Assembly (NCBI GenBank): GCA_052118425.1
Contig: JBQKHF010000033.1
Origin: Roseburia_C sp900315735
Lineage (GTDB): Bacteria > Bacillota > Clostridia > Lachnospirales > Lachnospiraceae
Strand: one strand, 5' to 3'
DNA: 33,205 nucleotides
The translations under genes and the position numbers were made by a program. Positions 23,021 through 31,965 of this stretch are shown here, piece after piece (the stretch's first letter is position 1; every line of letters begins with the position of its first letter). Below the pieces are notes generated by a model. That model made no database searches. It was not told where the DNA came from and worked only from the letters and a program-made list of their open reading frames with translations.

Positions 23021-24838
23021 TTACAAAACAGGCAGAAGTTTTCCCTCACAGGAAGAAAGAATTATCTTTCTTTCCTGAAGCTGCGGAACTTCCTTTGATG
23101 TAAATGTTACGCTGTCCGCACCAGCATTTAAAAATACCAGGACTTTATCTTCCCCAAAACTACGTGAAAATACATATACTTCTGTAATATCATTGCAGTA
23201 AATTGTCCGGTAATTGCCCTTGCGCAATGCCACATGCTCTTTTCGAAGTGCAATCCAGCAGCTGAACTTCTCTGCCAGATTTTCATGGAAACTGCTATCT
23301 TCCTTCTGCTCCGATGTTGCCTGCTGCACAGCTGCTTCCTGCTGCTCCGGTGTTGCCTGCTGCTCCACTACTGCCTGCCAGTCCATGGCTGCCCGGTACT
23401 CCGGCTCTTTCATGCCCTCGATATACACTTCATCTCCGTAGAATACCGATGGCACGCCCACTCCCATAAAGAGATAGAAAAATGCCAGCTCCATTCGCTT
23501 TCTATTTCCATTGCAATAGCTTAAAAATCTCGGAATATCATGGGAATCCAGAAAATTCATCTGAGCCAGGCTCACCTGCCACGGATAGCGGTAAATCATC
23601 TGCTGCATCTGGGCATCAAATTCACTGACCGAAAGTTCTCCCTTTCCAAAAAAGTCCCGGCACAGATAAGAAAAAGTATAATTCATCGTAGAATCAAACT
23701 GGTCTCCCTGAAGCCAGATACCTGCCTCTTCCCAGATTTCACCAATCAGAAACAGGTCCGCTTTTACCGTTCTCACCGCATGGCGGAAGGCCCTCCAGAA
23801 TTCATGATTGATTTCATTTGCCACATCCAGACGCCAGCCGTCAATATCCGCTTCCCGAATCCAGTAAGTTCCCACATTGCAAAGGTACTCCACCACTTCA
23901 GGATTTCCGGTATTAAGCTTTGGCATTTCCTTCACATAGGCAAATGCTTCATAATCCGGCGGATCAACGTACTGTATCGTTTCCGGCAGATGATAAAACC
24001 AGTCATAATATCTTGATGCTTTTCCCTTCTGCCGCACATCCCGAAATGCAAAGAAATCTGCTCCACAGTGATTAAATACGCCATCTAAAATGACCCGGAT
24101 TCCTCTCTTGTGGCACTGCTGCACCAGTTCCTTTAAATCCGCTTTATTTCCAAAACAGGGGTCGATTTCAAAATAGTCAATGGTGTCATATTTATGATAA
24201 GACGCCGCTTCAAAAATCGGATTCAGATAAATGCAGTTAATTCCAAGCTTTGTTATATAGTCAAGATTTTCACAAATTCCTTTCAGTGTACCACCCAGAT
24301 GGTTCTTACAAATCCGGTCCGGTAAATTTTTTCCATTGCTATCGCATTTTCCATCCGGCAAAAGCATATGTTCTGTCGCTTTTTTCTTCAGCTCCCGTCT
24401 GCCATTTGCAAAGCTGTCCGGGAAAATATGATACATAACAATATCTTCTGCCCACTCCGGGATATCTAAAATATCCTCTCTTCGAATATATGGAAACTGG
24501 AAATATTCTGCCCTGCCACAGGACAGTTTCTCTGTAAATCCTCTTCCATAATAATAAAGGCTTTCTACATCGTCCTCTAACCGGAAATAATAGCACACCC
24601 TGGTATAAGGTGACATAATCTTAACTTCATAATAATCATAAAGCATATCGGACGCCACATGCTCCATTTCACTTTGTTTCACCGGAAGCGGCTCTTCCAT
24701 TGCCACACGGTCTCCCCAAAGCAGCAGACACCGTTTCAAATCGCCCTTTTTACAGCGGAGTCTTATTACCAGCCAGTCTTCTTTTTCTGCAAAGGCAAAT
24801 TGTGACAGTGGAATATGCAATATTGCTTCTTTTTCCAT
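23021..24838 (-). CDS. intracellular GH13 alpha-glucanase (neopullulanase/cyclomaltodextrinase type)
   Basis: The 605-residue enzyme hydrolyses alpha-1,4-linked maltodextrins brought in by the ABC transporter. An N-terminal beta domain resembling CBM34 (about 1-115) precedes the catalytic barrel. Conserved regions are DGVFNHCG (253-260), DGWRLDVANE with nucleophile D338, LIGEIWEEA with acid/base E367, and FLDSHDIPR with D434. MPKLN (305-309) and the N-domain fit the GH13_20-like group. There is no signal peptide, so it works in the cytoplasm. Residues about 490-515 are a Q/E/A-rich insert (QQATPEQQEAAVQQATSEQK) near the barrel end, not usual in the family. Its start is seven bases after the malG-like stop; AAAGGATAG precedes it. 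Confidence 0.92.
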   Translation of the reverse strand: MEKEAILHIPLSQFAFAEKEDWLVIRLRCKKGDLKRCLLLWGDRVAMEEPLPVKQSEMEHVASDMLYDYYEVKIMSPYTRVCYYFRLEDDVESLYYYGRGFTEKLSCGRAEYFQFPYIRREDILDIPEWAEDIVMYHIFPDSFANGRRELKKKATEHMLLPDGKCDSNGKNLPDRICKNHLGGTLKGICENLDYITKLGINCIYLNPIFEAASYHKYDTIDYFEIDPCFGNKADLKELVQQCHKRGIRVILDGVFNHCGADFFAFRDVRQKGKASRYYDWFYHLPETIQYVDPPDYEAFAYVKEMPKLNTGNPEVVEYLCNVGTYWIREADIDGWRLDVANEINHEFWRAFRHAVRTVKADLFLIGEIWEEAGIWLQGDQFDSTMNYTFSYLCRDFFGKGELSVSEFDAQMQQMIYRYPWQVSLAQMNFLDSHDIPRFLSYCNGNRKRMELAFFYLFMGVGVPSVFYGDEVYIEGMKEPEYRAAMDWQAVVEQQATPEQQEAAVQQATSEQKEDSSFHENLAEKFSCWIALRKEHVALRKGNYRTIYCNDITEVYVFSRSFGEDKVLVFLNAGADSVTFTSKEVPQLQERKIILSSCEGKLLPVL

Positions 24839-24845
24839 TTTATTT

Positions 24846-25691
24846 CTATCCTTTCACACCACCTGCAGTAAGACCGGATACCATATACTTTTGTATGCAG
24901 AAGAAAATAATCAGCACCGGAACTGATACCAGGATAGCGGCTGCGGAGAACATTCCCCAGCTCCTGGTGTAATCGTTGGACTGTAACTGATATAATCCAC
25001 CTGCCAGTGTATAACTGTTTTCATTCAGCAGAAATGTTGTGGAAAACAGATATTCATTCCATACAAAAATAAGTACCATCACAGAAGTTACAATGATTGC
25101 CGGGCGAGCCAGCGGCATTACTACCTTCCACAGCAACTGGAAATCCGATGCACCATCAATTTTCGATGCTTCTTCGATTTCTACCGGAATGGTATCAAAA
25201 TACCCCTTCATATTCCAGATAGAGAAAATGCACATGCTTCCCGCATAAATAATCACCAGCCCCAGTTTCGTATCCAGCATATTCAGCTGTTTTAAAAGCC
25301 GGAATAATGCAAACATGGACAGAATCTGTGGGAATGCATTTAAGAGAAGCAGTAATTTTAAAATGCCATTTCTTCCCTTAAAACGGTATCTCGAAAATGC
25401 ATAAGATGACACCATGGCAAATCCGATAGCAATGACCATTGTGAAAAAGCTTAATACAGCCGAATTATAAAACCACCGTAAAAATGGCTTCTGTATCAGT
25501 ATATTTTTATAATTATCCAGTGTAAATTCCTTTGGAAATAAAGATAATCCCGAGGACAATGCTCCTCCTCCCTTTTCAAAGGAAAGATTCAACGCATATA
25601 AAATCGGCACCAGTGCCAGCAGACACAATATAATATAAAAAATATGTAATCCGCTAAGCTGTAAAATCTGTTTTCTCTTTTTCTTAGTCAT
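24846..25691 (-). CDS. sugar ABC transporter permease, MalG type
   Basis: The 281-residue inner-membrane permease has six predicted helices and the EAA loop EIEEASKIDGASDFQLLWKV (docks the ATPase) about 85 residues before the end, as in the carbohydrate CUT1 group. It overlaps the upstream permease gene by eight bases, and its stop lies seven bases before the amylase gene. The final GGVKG is typical of MalG-like proteins. The partner ATPase is not in this window. Confidence 0.93.
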   Translation of the reverse strand: MTKKKRKQILQLSGLHIFYIILCLLALVPILYALNLSFEKGGGALSSGLSLFPKEFTLDNYKNILIQKPFLRWFYNSAVLSFFTMVIAIGFAMVSSYAFSRYRFKGRNGILKLLLLLNAFPQILSMFALFRLLKQLNMLDTKLGLVIIYAGSMCIFSIWNMKGYFDTIPVEIEEASKIDGASDFQLLWKVVMPLARPAIIVTSVMVLIFVWNEYLFSTTFLLNENSYTLAGGLYQLQSNDYTRSWGMFSAAAILVSVPVLIIFFCIQKYMVSGLTAGGVKG

Positions 25692-26577
25692 AATTTTTCT
25701 CCTTTACCCCTCGATTGGTAAACAGTGAAAATACCATGATGAGGAAAAAGATAATAATGGATACCGCTGAGGACAGTCCATAGTTATTTGAAACGAATGC
25801 ATTCTGCTGTGCATAGGTAATTACGGTCTGCAAGGTTGCCCCGGAATATGCTCCCTTCTGCATCGTAAGAAGATATACGATATCAAACTGCTTAAATGTG
25901 GTAAATGTTGTCATAATAACCGCCGGTGCAATAATTCCTTTCATTGCTGGAACGGTAATATGGATGTTCTTTGACCAGAAACCTGCTCCATCCAGTTCCG
26001 CGCTTTCATAGTAGCTGCGGTCAATGCTGGACAGTGCACCATCTATCATCATAATCATAAACGGCAATGCCATCCACAGGTTTAAAGTCATGCAGGAGAG
26101 AAATGCCGGCACATTGGTGGAAAGGAAATTTACCTTTCCAAAACCAAGTGCCACCAGAACCTTATTCAGGAGACCAAACTCTGTGTTATAAATGCCTACT
26201 CTCCACAAAAGGATGGACACATATGCAGGCATCGCCCACGGGAACATCAAAAGGGTCTTGTATACACGTTTTCCCTTTAAATCTTCTCTTTGAAATCCCA
26301 GTGCAATAAAATATGCCACAACTACCTGTATCACCATATTTAATGCGGTCCAAAGTAAGGTTGTAAACAGCGCTCCAAGGAAACCGGAGTCTGCCTTTAA
26401 TAATGCCCTGCTATAGTTGGATAGTCCGATAAATTCATAATTTGACCAGTGAAACAGATTCATATTGGTCAGTGAAATATAGCCCGTGTAAATAATCGGG
26501 AATACAATAACCATTCCAATCAATATCAGTGCCGGCATACTGTAAAGCCATGGTGTTAATTTCCGTTTGTTCTTCAT
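25684..26577 (-). CDS. sugar ABC transporter permease, MalF type
   Basis: The 297-residue permease has six membrane helices and the EAA loop SYYESAELDGAGFWSKNIHI. It pairs with the MalG-type protein to form the channel of a CUT1 maltodextrin-type importer. It lies 55 bases after the binding protein gene. The short length (no large periplasmic P2 domain) is normal for Gram-positive MalF-like proteins. Confidence 0.93.
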   Translation of the reverse strand: MKNKRKLTPWLYSMPALILIGMVIVFPIIYTGYISLTNMNLFHWSNYEFIGLSNYSRALLKADSGFLGALFTTLLWTALNMVIQVVVAYFIALGFQREDLKGKRVYKTLLMFPWAMPAYVSILLWRVGIYNTEFGLLNKVLVALGFGKVNFLSTNVPAFLSCMTLNLWMALPFMIMMIDGALSSIDRSYYESAELDGAGFWSKNIHITVPAMKGIIAPAVIMTTFTTFKQFDIVYLLTMQKGAYSGATLQTVITYAQQNAFVSNNYGLSSAVSIIIFFLIMVFSLFTNRGVKEKNYD

Positions 26578-26632
26578 ATATACACTTCTCTTCCTATTTT
26601 TCCTCTTTTATTGCTTCTAAATAAACTCCTGC

Positions 26633-27895
26633 TTACTGCATATCCGCAATGGCATCCAATGCCTCCTGCTGATAAGTCTCTGCTGCAGTGTCAATATCTT
26701 CCCCGGATTTGTTGACTGCTGCCAAAAATTCTTCTGTCGGTCCCCACATAACACTCATCTGTGGAATGTTTGGCATAGGCTGTGCTGTCTCTGCTGTTGC
26801 CTTCATTGCCATAATCATCTCATTTGCAGCAACATCTGCATCATCATATGCTTTGCTGTTTGCCGGTGCACAGTTTGATTTATTTGCCAGTGCGATACCT
26901 ACTTCCGGACTTGCAATTGCCTCTAATACTTTTGCAATTGCTTCTTTCTTATTCTCTGCTGCGTATTTTAAGACTCCAATACTCTGTACACCGGAATATG
27001 GTGCCAGTCCGTTTCCATTTGGAAGTTTGAAATCTGCTAAGGATTTAATACCAAGGTCAATGCCTGCTGCCTTGATTCCGGATACCAGCCATGGTCCACC
27101 GATGATTGCTGCTGCCTGGCCTTCATTGAATAATGCAGTTACTGTGTTGTAATCTCCATCTGCCTCCAATGCTGCAAATTTCTGATTATATGCGATAGCA
27201 TCCTTGGTTTCCTGTGTATTTAATCCAGGATTTGCATCTTTATCAATAATATATCCGCCAAAACCATTGATAACCGGTGCCACATTGTATGCGGTAGAAT
27301 GCTGATTTACCAGTGCATAAGTTCCTGCGTCCACATCGGTATGTGCTACCATGTAATCATACAATTCATCGGTGGTTTCCGGTACATCACCTTCCCATTT
27401 TGCCTTATTATACATAAAGAGCAATGTCTCATAATAAACCGGCATCAGGTACTGGGTATCCTTGTAATTACCTGCTTCTACAGTCATCGGCAGTAAATCT
27501 GCCATTACATCCTCACTGATAACATCAGTAATCGGCGCTAAAATTCCCATTTCTGCAAATGTTCCCAGTGAATCATGTGCATAAAGATACATATCCGGTC
27601 CATTGGATTCATCATTTCCATATAACTGAAGCTGGTCGGTAAGACCACTCTTCTTTTCAAAAGTAACCTTGATATTATCCTCTGCCAGTTTCTCATTGGC
27701 ACAATCCGCAATGGTCTGCATGATATTTTCATCCCCGTCATGCCAGATTTTTACTTCCGTCATTTCACCCTCTGCGTCATTTCCAAGTACTTCTGTGGTC
27801 TTTCCTTCTTCTTTTCCTGTATCATTTCCGCAACCGGATAATACGCCGATTGTCATTGCTGTACAGAGTAAAAGACTTAACATTCTTTTCTTCAT
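26633..27895 (-). CDS. maltose/maltodextrin-type ABC transporter binding lipoprotein
   Basis: The 420-residue protein is the extracellular substrate receptor of the importer. It begins with a lipoprotein signal (MKKRMLSLLL...) and lipobox LSGC with the anchoring cysteine at 22, followed by a short acidic linker. The mature part has the extracellular solute-binding (MalE-like) pattern EVKIWHDGDENI, later GFGGYIIDKD and AAAIIGGPWLVSGI. It is the first gene of the operon, opposite the LacI-type regulator. Linkage to a GH13 enzyme suggests alpha-glucans; direct proof of ligand is lacking. Confidence 0.93.
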   Translation of the reverse strand: MKKRMLSLLLCTAMTIGVLSGCGNDTGKEEGKTTEVLGNDAEGEMTEVKIWHDGDENIMQTIADCANEKLAEDNIKVTFEKKSGLTDQLQLYGNDESNGPDMYLYAHDSLGTFAEMGILAPITDVISEDVMADLLPMTVEAGNYKDTQYLMPVYYETLLFMYNKAKWEGDVPETTDELYDYMVAHTDVDAGTYALVNQHSTAYNVAPVINGFGGYIIDKDANPGLNTQETKDAIAYNQKFAALEADGDYNTVTALFNEGQAAAIIGGPWLVSGIKAAGIDLGIKSLADFKLPNGNGLAPYSGVQSIGVLKYAAENKKEAIAKVLEAIASPEVGIALANKSNCAPANSKAYDDADVAANEMIMAMKATAETAQPMPNIPQMSVMWGPTEEFLAAVNKSGEDIDTAAETYQQEALDAIADMQ

Positions 27896-27913
27896 AAAAA
27901 TACCTCCATTTAC

Positions 27914-27932
27914 CGGTTTCTTTAGGAAACCG
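27914..27932. promoter_or_regulatory. candidate operator of the LacI-type regulator
   Basis: The inverted repeat CGGTTTC-N5-GAAACCG lies in the leader of the binding-protein gene. The same half site AGGAAACCG recurs at 28045-28053 between the -35 and -10 boxes of the regulator's own promoter. Read differently, GGAAACCGTTTTCT (27925-27938) is a LacI-type site with central CG. Either way one protein could control both divergent genes. Confidence 0.55.
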
Positions 27933-28033
27933 TTTTCTTTATTTTTCTATTTTCCCATGCAATTGGTTCCTCTTGCTAAGTCTATATTTATCATGTTTTT
28001 CCCTTGTTTACAATGTTTATTTGTAAAAAACAA

Positions 28034-28062
28034 TTGACTTTGTTAGGAAACCGCTATACTAT
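28034..28062 (+). promoter_or_regulatory. probable promoter of the LacI-type regulator
   Basis: TTGACT (28034-28039), 17 bases, TACTAT (28057-28062); TATACT two bases earlier is an alternative -10 with 15-base spacing. The AGGAAACCG half site sits in the spacer, which suggests autoregulation. Confidence 0.5.
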
Positions 28063-28098
28063 ATTTGTAAATTTATACAATTTTTCAGGAGGTATTTT

Positions 28099-29118
28099 AT
28101 GTCTGTTACCATCAATGATGTTGCTAATGAAGCCGGTGTTTCCAAATCCACTGTTTCTAAAGTCTTAAATCACTGGACCACCATATCTCCAGCCACCGTG
28201 GAAAAGGTGCATGCAGCAATTGAAAAGCTTCATTATACCCCTAACTCCAGAGCTGTAAGCTTTGCCAAAGGAGCTACTTCCAATATTGTCTATCTTACCA
28301 ATCTGGAGAAAGATACTGCTTATCAGAATCCGCATATGTTTGACATTATGTGCGGCGTACATCACACCTTATCCGAAAATAACTATTCCCTGACGCTTGT
28401 CAATACTTCTGAAGAACACTATCCCGGAGAAAAAGTCAGCGAAGTTATCACAAGCCGTTCCTCCGATGGTCTTATTATCCACGGCTCTGCCATTAATAAG
28501 GAAATTGCAAATCTTATTCTGGATGCAGGCTTTCCACACATTATCATTGGGCATCCTGGCTTTGAAAGCCGCTTATGCTGGGTAGATACCAACCACGCCC
28601 TTGCCGGTGAATACGCTGCTGCACACATGATAGACTGTGGTTATACAGATGTTGCCTTTATCGGAGAACGTAAAACCGATTATATTTCTGCCCAGCGCCA
28701 AAAGGGATTTATGGCAGGCATGTTAGACCGGGGCTGTCACATTCCGGCTGCCCGCATCGGAAATACTGATTCCAGCCGCCAGCATGCTTATTCGGTTACT
28801 TCTGATATGTTAACACAGTCCGTACCACCCCGTGCTATTGTCTGTGAAAACAACACTCTCGCATTAGGTGTCATCCAGGCAGTCAAAGACCGGCAGCTTT
28901 CCATCCCGGATGACATTGCCATACTTACCTTTGATGTCTATCCTTATTCCAGTATCATCGACCCACAGCTTACCATTGTAGATATCAATGTCTATGATAT
29001 GGGTGTGCAGGCAGGCTCCATGATGATCCGCAAGCTTCAGAATCCGGAGCTTCTCATCCAAAGCTATACAACACTTCCTGTTATCATCCAGGGAGAAAGC
29101 ACCCGGCCACTGGCATAA
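28099..29118 (+). CDS. LacI-family transcriptional regulator of the sugar operon
   Basis: The 339-residue protein starts with a LacI helix-turn-helix and hinge (MSVTINDVANEAGVSKSTVS, then TPNSRAVSFAKGAT), followed by a two-lobe sugar-binding domain (about 62-335). It is divergently transcribed from the binding-protein gene, and the AAACCG sites lie in the shared 203-base gap, so it most likely represses, and is released by, an intracellular sugar. AGGAGG is well placed. It should not be confused with the PBP-GGDEF protein, which lacks the DNA-binding head. Confidence 0.93.
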   Translation: MSVTINDVANEAGVSKSTVSKVLNHWTTISPATVEKVHAAIEKLHYTPNSRAVSFAKGATSNIVYLTNLEKDTAYQNPHMFDIMCGVHHTLSENNYSLTLVNTSEEHYPGEKVSEVITSRSSDGLIIHGSAINKEIANLILDAGFPHIIIGHPGFESRLCWVDTNHALAGEYAAAHMIDCGYTDVAFIGERKTDYISAQRQKGFMAGMLDRGCHIPAARIGNTDSSRQHAYSVTSDMLTQSVPPRAIVCENNTLALGVIQAVKDRQLSIPDDIAILTFDVYPYSSIIDPQLTIVDINVYDMGVQAGSMMIRKLQNPELLIQSYTTLPVIIQGESTRPLA

Positions 29119-29121
29119 AGA

Positions 29122-29153
29122 AAGCCCCTGTCAATCTGACAGGGGCTTGTTCC
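29122..29153 (+). terminator. stem-loop after the LacI-type gene
   Basis: AAGCCCCTGTCA/TGACAGGGGCTT with a 3-base loop (29122-29148). T-tracts are weak on both sides (TTGTTCCC on plus, TTTCTTTAT on minus), so it may end both convergent genes. Confidence 0.7.
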
Positions 29154-29156
29154 CAC

Positions 29157-29218
29157 TTGCGCTCATTATACGATAATATTGATAAGTCAATCAGCTTATC
29201 ATTAACATTCGTCGCTCA
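29157..29218. repeat. second copy of the repeat-like element seen before mgsA
   Basis: This intergenic stretch contains, on the minus strand, GAGCGACGAATGTTAATGAT, a GATAAG/CTTATC hairpin (arms 29181-29186 and 29196-29201) and ATAATGAGCGCAAG. The same pieces, in another order, form the mgsA leader at 19962-20046. No gene is seen here. Confidence 0.35.
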
Positions 29219-30334
29219 CTACTTCATTTTCATAATGATATCTCTTGCAACAGCTTCGTCCACCGGTGTGGCAAATACGCCTTCCTCAAACTCTACAATT
29301 CCACCGATTCCTTTTTCTACTACGAAACGAAGCTTTCCATCCCGGACTTTCTTGTCTGTATACAATTTCTTAACTAGTGCTTCCCGGTCAATGTATTCCG
29401 GAATCTCTACAGGCAGCTTAGCTTTCTCCAGCAAATTCTTTACTGCTGTTTTTTCTTCTTCTGTCATGTAACCAAGACGGTGTGCCAGTTCTGTCATAGC
29501 TATCATTCCAATAGAAAGTGCTTCTCCATGAAGCAGTCTGTAGTCGCTGACAGTCTCAATGGCACGTCCTACCGTATGGCCAAGATTCAAGATTTCTCTT
29601 AAGCCCTGCTCTTTTTCATCCTTCATTACCACGGCATATTTAATCTGGCAGTTCTTCTTTGCGATGTATTCACAGGCTTCTTTATCTCCTGTGAAAATTT
29701 CTTCCATATGCTTTTCCAGAAATTCAAACATTTCCTTATCTGCCATGCAGGCATGCTTGATTGTCTCTGCCATTCCACTGGATAACTGGCGCTGTGGCAG
29801 TGTTTTCCATGCTGCAATGTCAAGATATACTTTCTCCGGCTGGTTAAAAAGTCCAATCAGATTCGTTGCCAGTGGTGTGTCCACTGCGGTTTTTCCGCCA
29901 ACAGATGCATCTGCTGCAGCTAAAAGTGTGGTGGCATAATTAATAAATGGCACGCCTCTGCCATAGGTTCCTGCCAGAAATCCAGACAAATCAGTTACCA
30001 CACCACCACCAACAGCGATGATGCAGCAGTCTCTCCGAAATCCCGCCTCTAGCATGGCGTCCTCTACTTCTTCCTTCGTCTTTCTGGTCTTGCTGGTCTC
30101 TCCCGCCGCAAAGACAAATTCCTTTGCCTGATATCCGGCTTCCTGCAGCAACTCCACAATGTGGTCTGCGTAAAGTTCCTTTACGGTACTGTCTGTAATT
30201 ACCGCAAACTTCTTGATTTTTCCAACTAGACCGTTTTTTAAATCCTCAATTAACCGGTTCTCAAGCTGATAGCCAATCTCGATTTCATAACTGTCATCGA
30301 CTACCTTCTTTAATTCTACCTGAAATACACTCAT
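29219..30334 (-). CDS. aroB: 3-dehydroquinate synthase-like enzyme
   Basis: AroB makes 3-dehydroquinate from DAHP in the shikimate pathway, with NAD and a metal ion. The 371-residue protein has the NAD-site stretch GGGVVTDLSGFLAG (109-122) and SVGGKTAVDTPLA. Zn ligands E190 (GMAETIKH), H253 (NLGHT) and H269 (LLHGEA) are in place. The active-site histidine normally four residues after H253 (NLGHTxGH) is arginine R257 (NLGHTVGR). This could be a lineage variant of AroB or a different sugar-phosphate cyclase. No other shikimate genes are adjacent. GGAG precedes the start. Confidence 0.82.
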   Translation of the reverse strand: MSVFQVELKKVVDDSYEIEIGYQLENRLIEDLKNGLVGKIKKFAVITDSTVKELYADHIVELLQEAGYQAKEFVFAAGETSKTRKTKEEVEDAMLEAGFRRDCCIIAVGGGVVTDLSGFLAGTYGRGVPFINYATTLLAAADASVGGKTAVDTPLATNLIGLFNQPEKVYLDIAAWKTLPQRQLSSGMAETIKHACMADKEMFEFLEKHMEEIFTGDKEACEYIAKKNCQIKYAVVMKDEKEQGLREILNLGHTVGRAIETVSDYRLLHGEALSIGMIAMTELAHRLGYMTEEEKTAVKNLLEKAKLPVEIPEYIDREALVKKLYTDKKVRDGKLRFVVEKGIGGIVEFEEGVFATPVDEAVARDIIMKMK

Positions 30335-30461
30335 GTTCTTCTCCGTTCTATCCTGTGTCTTTTAAATCTGTGCTTATCACGGATTTTTATTTCGTTTATT
30401 ATACTATTTTGCCTTTTTCTCTGCAACCATAGGAACCCTAATCGAAAGAAATTCCCTGTTT

Positions 30462-31361
30462 TTATGCCAGATGCGCCTCTATGTATGCAATATACGGTTT
30501 CTTATTTACCTTATCCTGATTTGCCACATACCAGTCATAAGCCTCTTTTAATCCATCCGCCAGTGGTTTTGTCTCTTTCATTAACGCAAGCTGCTTCGTA
30601 ACATCCAGTGCATATTCATAATTATAAAAGCTGAAATAATTACGCTGCTCTTCTTCTGCTGTAATTTCCACAAACTCTGCCTGCTTTCCTGCCGCCTGAT
30701 AGCACAATGTCACCCATTCACGAATGGATATGCTTTCTTTATTTCCAACATTAAAAATATGCTGCTCCGGATGTCTTTCCACCAGAATATCTATAAATCT
30801 GCACAAATCTTCCACATGGAAAAATTGCAGCTTCATGCCGCCCTCCTGTGGCAGATAAAATTTCCTGTTTTCCAATGCGCAGTCAAATACAAAGGCTTCC
30901 CGGTATACATTATTCATTGGGCCATATAAATAAGGCGGTCTAAGGATGTATGCCTTCGGATTCTTCTGCATCAACGCTGCCTCAGCCGCTATTTTATTCG
31001 TTCCATAGGCACCCCAGTGCACATTTTCTGCAAGCTGTGTTTCTTCCGTAAATGGTGCCGGTGCATATTCCGGATATACGGCACTTGAACTTATAAGGAC
31101 ATAATCTTCATAGCTTTCCAATGCATTCATCAAATTCTCCACATCTTCCCCGGTATATGCCGTATCAACCACCAGGTCAAAATGCAGTCCCTGCAAAGAA
31201 TCACCAATTGCATGCCGGTCTGCCTGAATCAGCTTTACACCCGCTGACTGCGGTCGGGTGTTTCGATTTAATACATAGACTTCATCGCCTTTTGCTACAT
31301 AATACTCTGCAATAAACCGACTTACAAATACAGTGCCACCAGTTACCAGAATTTTTCTCAT
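30462..31361 (-). CDS. NAD-dependent epimerase/dehydratase-like SDR
   Basis: The 299-residue protein is an extended short-chain dehydrogenase with catalytic SSSAVYP and Y-x3-K (YGTNK). The N-terminal loop is TGGTVFVSR, so the second and third glycines of the usual TGGxGxxG are V and S; NAD binding should be checked. The later part (LRPPYLYGP, FFHVEDLCRFI) resembles nucleotide-sugar epimerases and CSP41-like proteins. AGGAGG stands nine bases upstream. The gene lies between the acetyltransferase and the aroB-like gene with gaps of 39 and 127 bases. The substrate is unknown. Confidence 0.8.
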   Translation of the reverse strand: MRKILVTGGTVFVSRFIAEYYVAKGDEVYVLNRNTRPQSAGVKLIQADRHAIGDSLQGLHFDLVVDTAYTGEDVENLMNALESYEDYVLISSSAVYPEYAPAPFTEETQLAENVHWGAYGTNKIAAEAALMQKNPKAYILRPPYLYGPMNNVYREAFVFDCALENRKFYLPQEGGMKLQFFHVEDLCRFIDILVERHPEQHIFNVGNKESISIREWVTLCYQAAGKQAEFVEITAEEEQRNYFSFYNYEYALDVTKQLALMKETKPLADGLKEAYDWYVANQDKVNKKPYIAYIEAHLA

Positions 31362-31400
31362 GCTTATCCTCCTTGTGCATGGGTTTCTATGAAATTTTTA

Positions 31401-31862
31401 TTATTCCCGCTCTAATGTTAAAACCATACATTCTTTGGATTCGGTAAATCCGCAGGCATGATACAAAGCTCTTCCACTCTCTGTCGTATCCAGGCTCAGT
31501 TCTGTCACCCCACGCAATTTCGCTTCATTTATCAGAAGCTCCATCATATGGCGGGCAATCCCCTGTCCACGATAGTCCTTCTTCGTATATACATTCATAA
31601 TATGTCCGCGTTTTCCAGTAGGATGGGCAAATGTCGGCATGACCTCAATATAGCTGACTGACGCACAGCCAACTACTTTTCTTCCATCCATTGCCAGAAT
31701 TGTTGTCTGGTTGCCATCTTCAAAATACAATCTGCTGCTGTCTACCAGATTGTCCGGAAATGTATAATCCTCCGGCAAATCATTTACTTCACGCAGCATC
31801 TCTAGCCGTGTACTCATCAGATTTTCCATGTCTCTTCGTGACGCATTCATATATGTTATCAT
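31401..31862 (-). CDS. GNAT-family N-acetyltransferase
   Basis: The 153-residue protein has the acetyl-CoA binding motif RGQGIARHMMELL (motif A), preceded by HIMNVYTKKDY, and the late ALYHACGF motif of the GNAT fold. The start at 31862 is chosen because GGAGG lies seven to eight bases upstream; the ATG at 31868 is too close to the site. The substrate (amine, peptide or antibiotic) cannot be told from the sequence. Confidence 0.88.
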   Translation of the reverse strand: MITYMNASRRDMENLMSTRLEMLREVNDLPEDYTFPDNLVDSSRLYFEDGNQTTILAMDGRKVVGCASVSYIEVMPTFAHPTGKRGHIMNVYTKKDYRGQGIARHMMELLINEAKLRGVTELSLDTTESGRALYHACGFTESKECMVLTLERE

Positions 31863-31965
31863 AATCATTCCTCCAGGTCGCAATATTTCTGTCTTCTTCG
31901 TACAGCAGTATCATATCACAGAACGAAGGAAATAATACTTAATTTTTTATGATTTCTCTTTTCTT

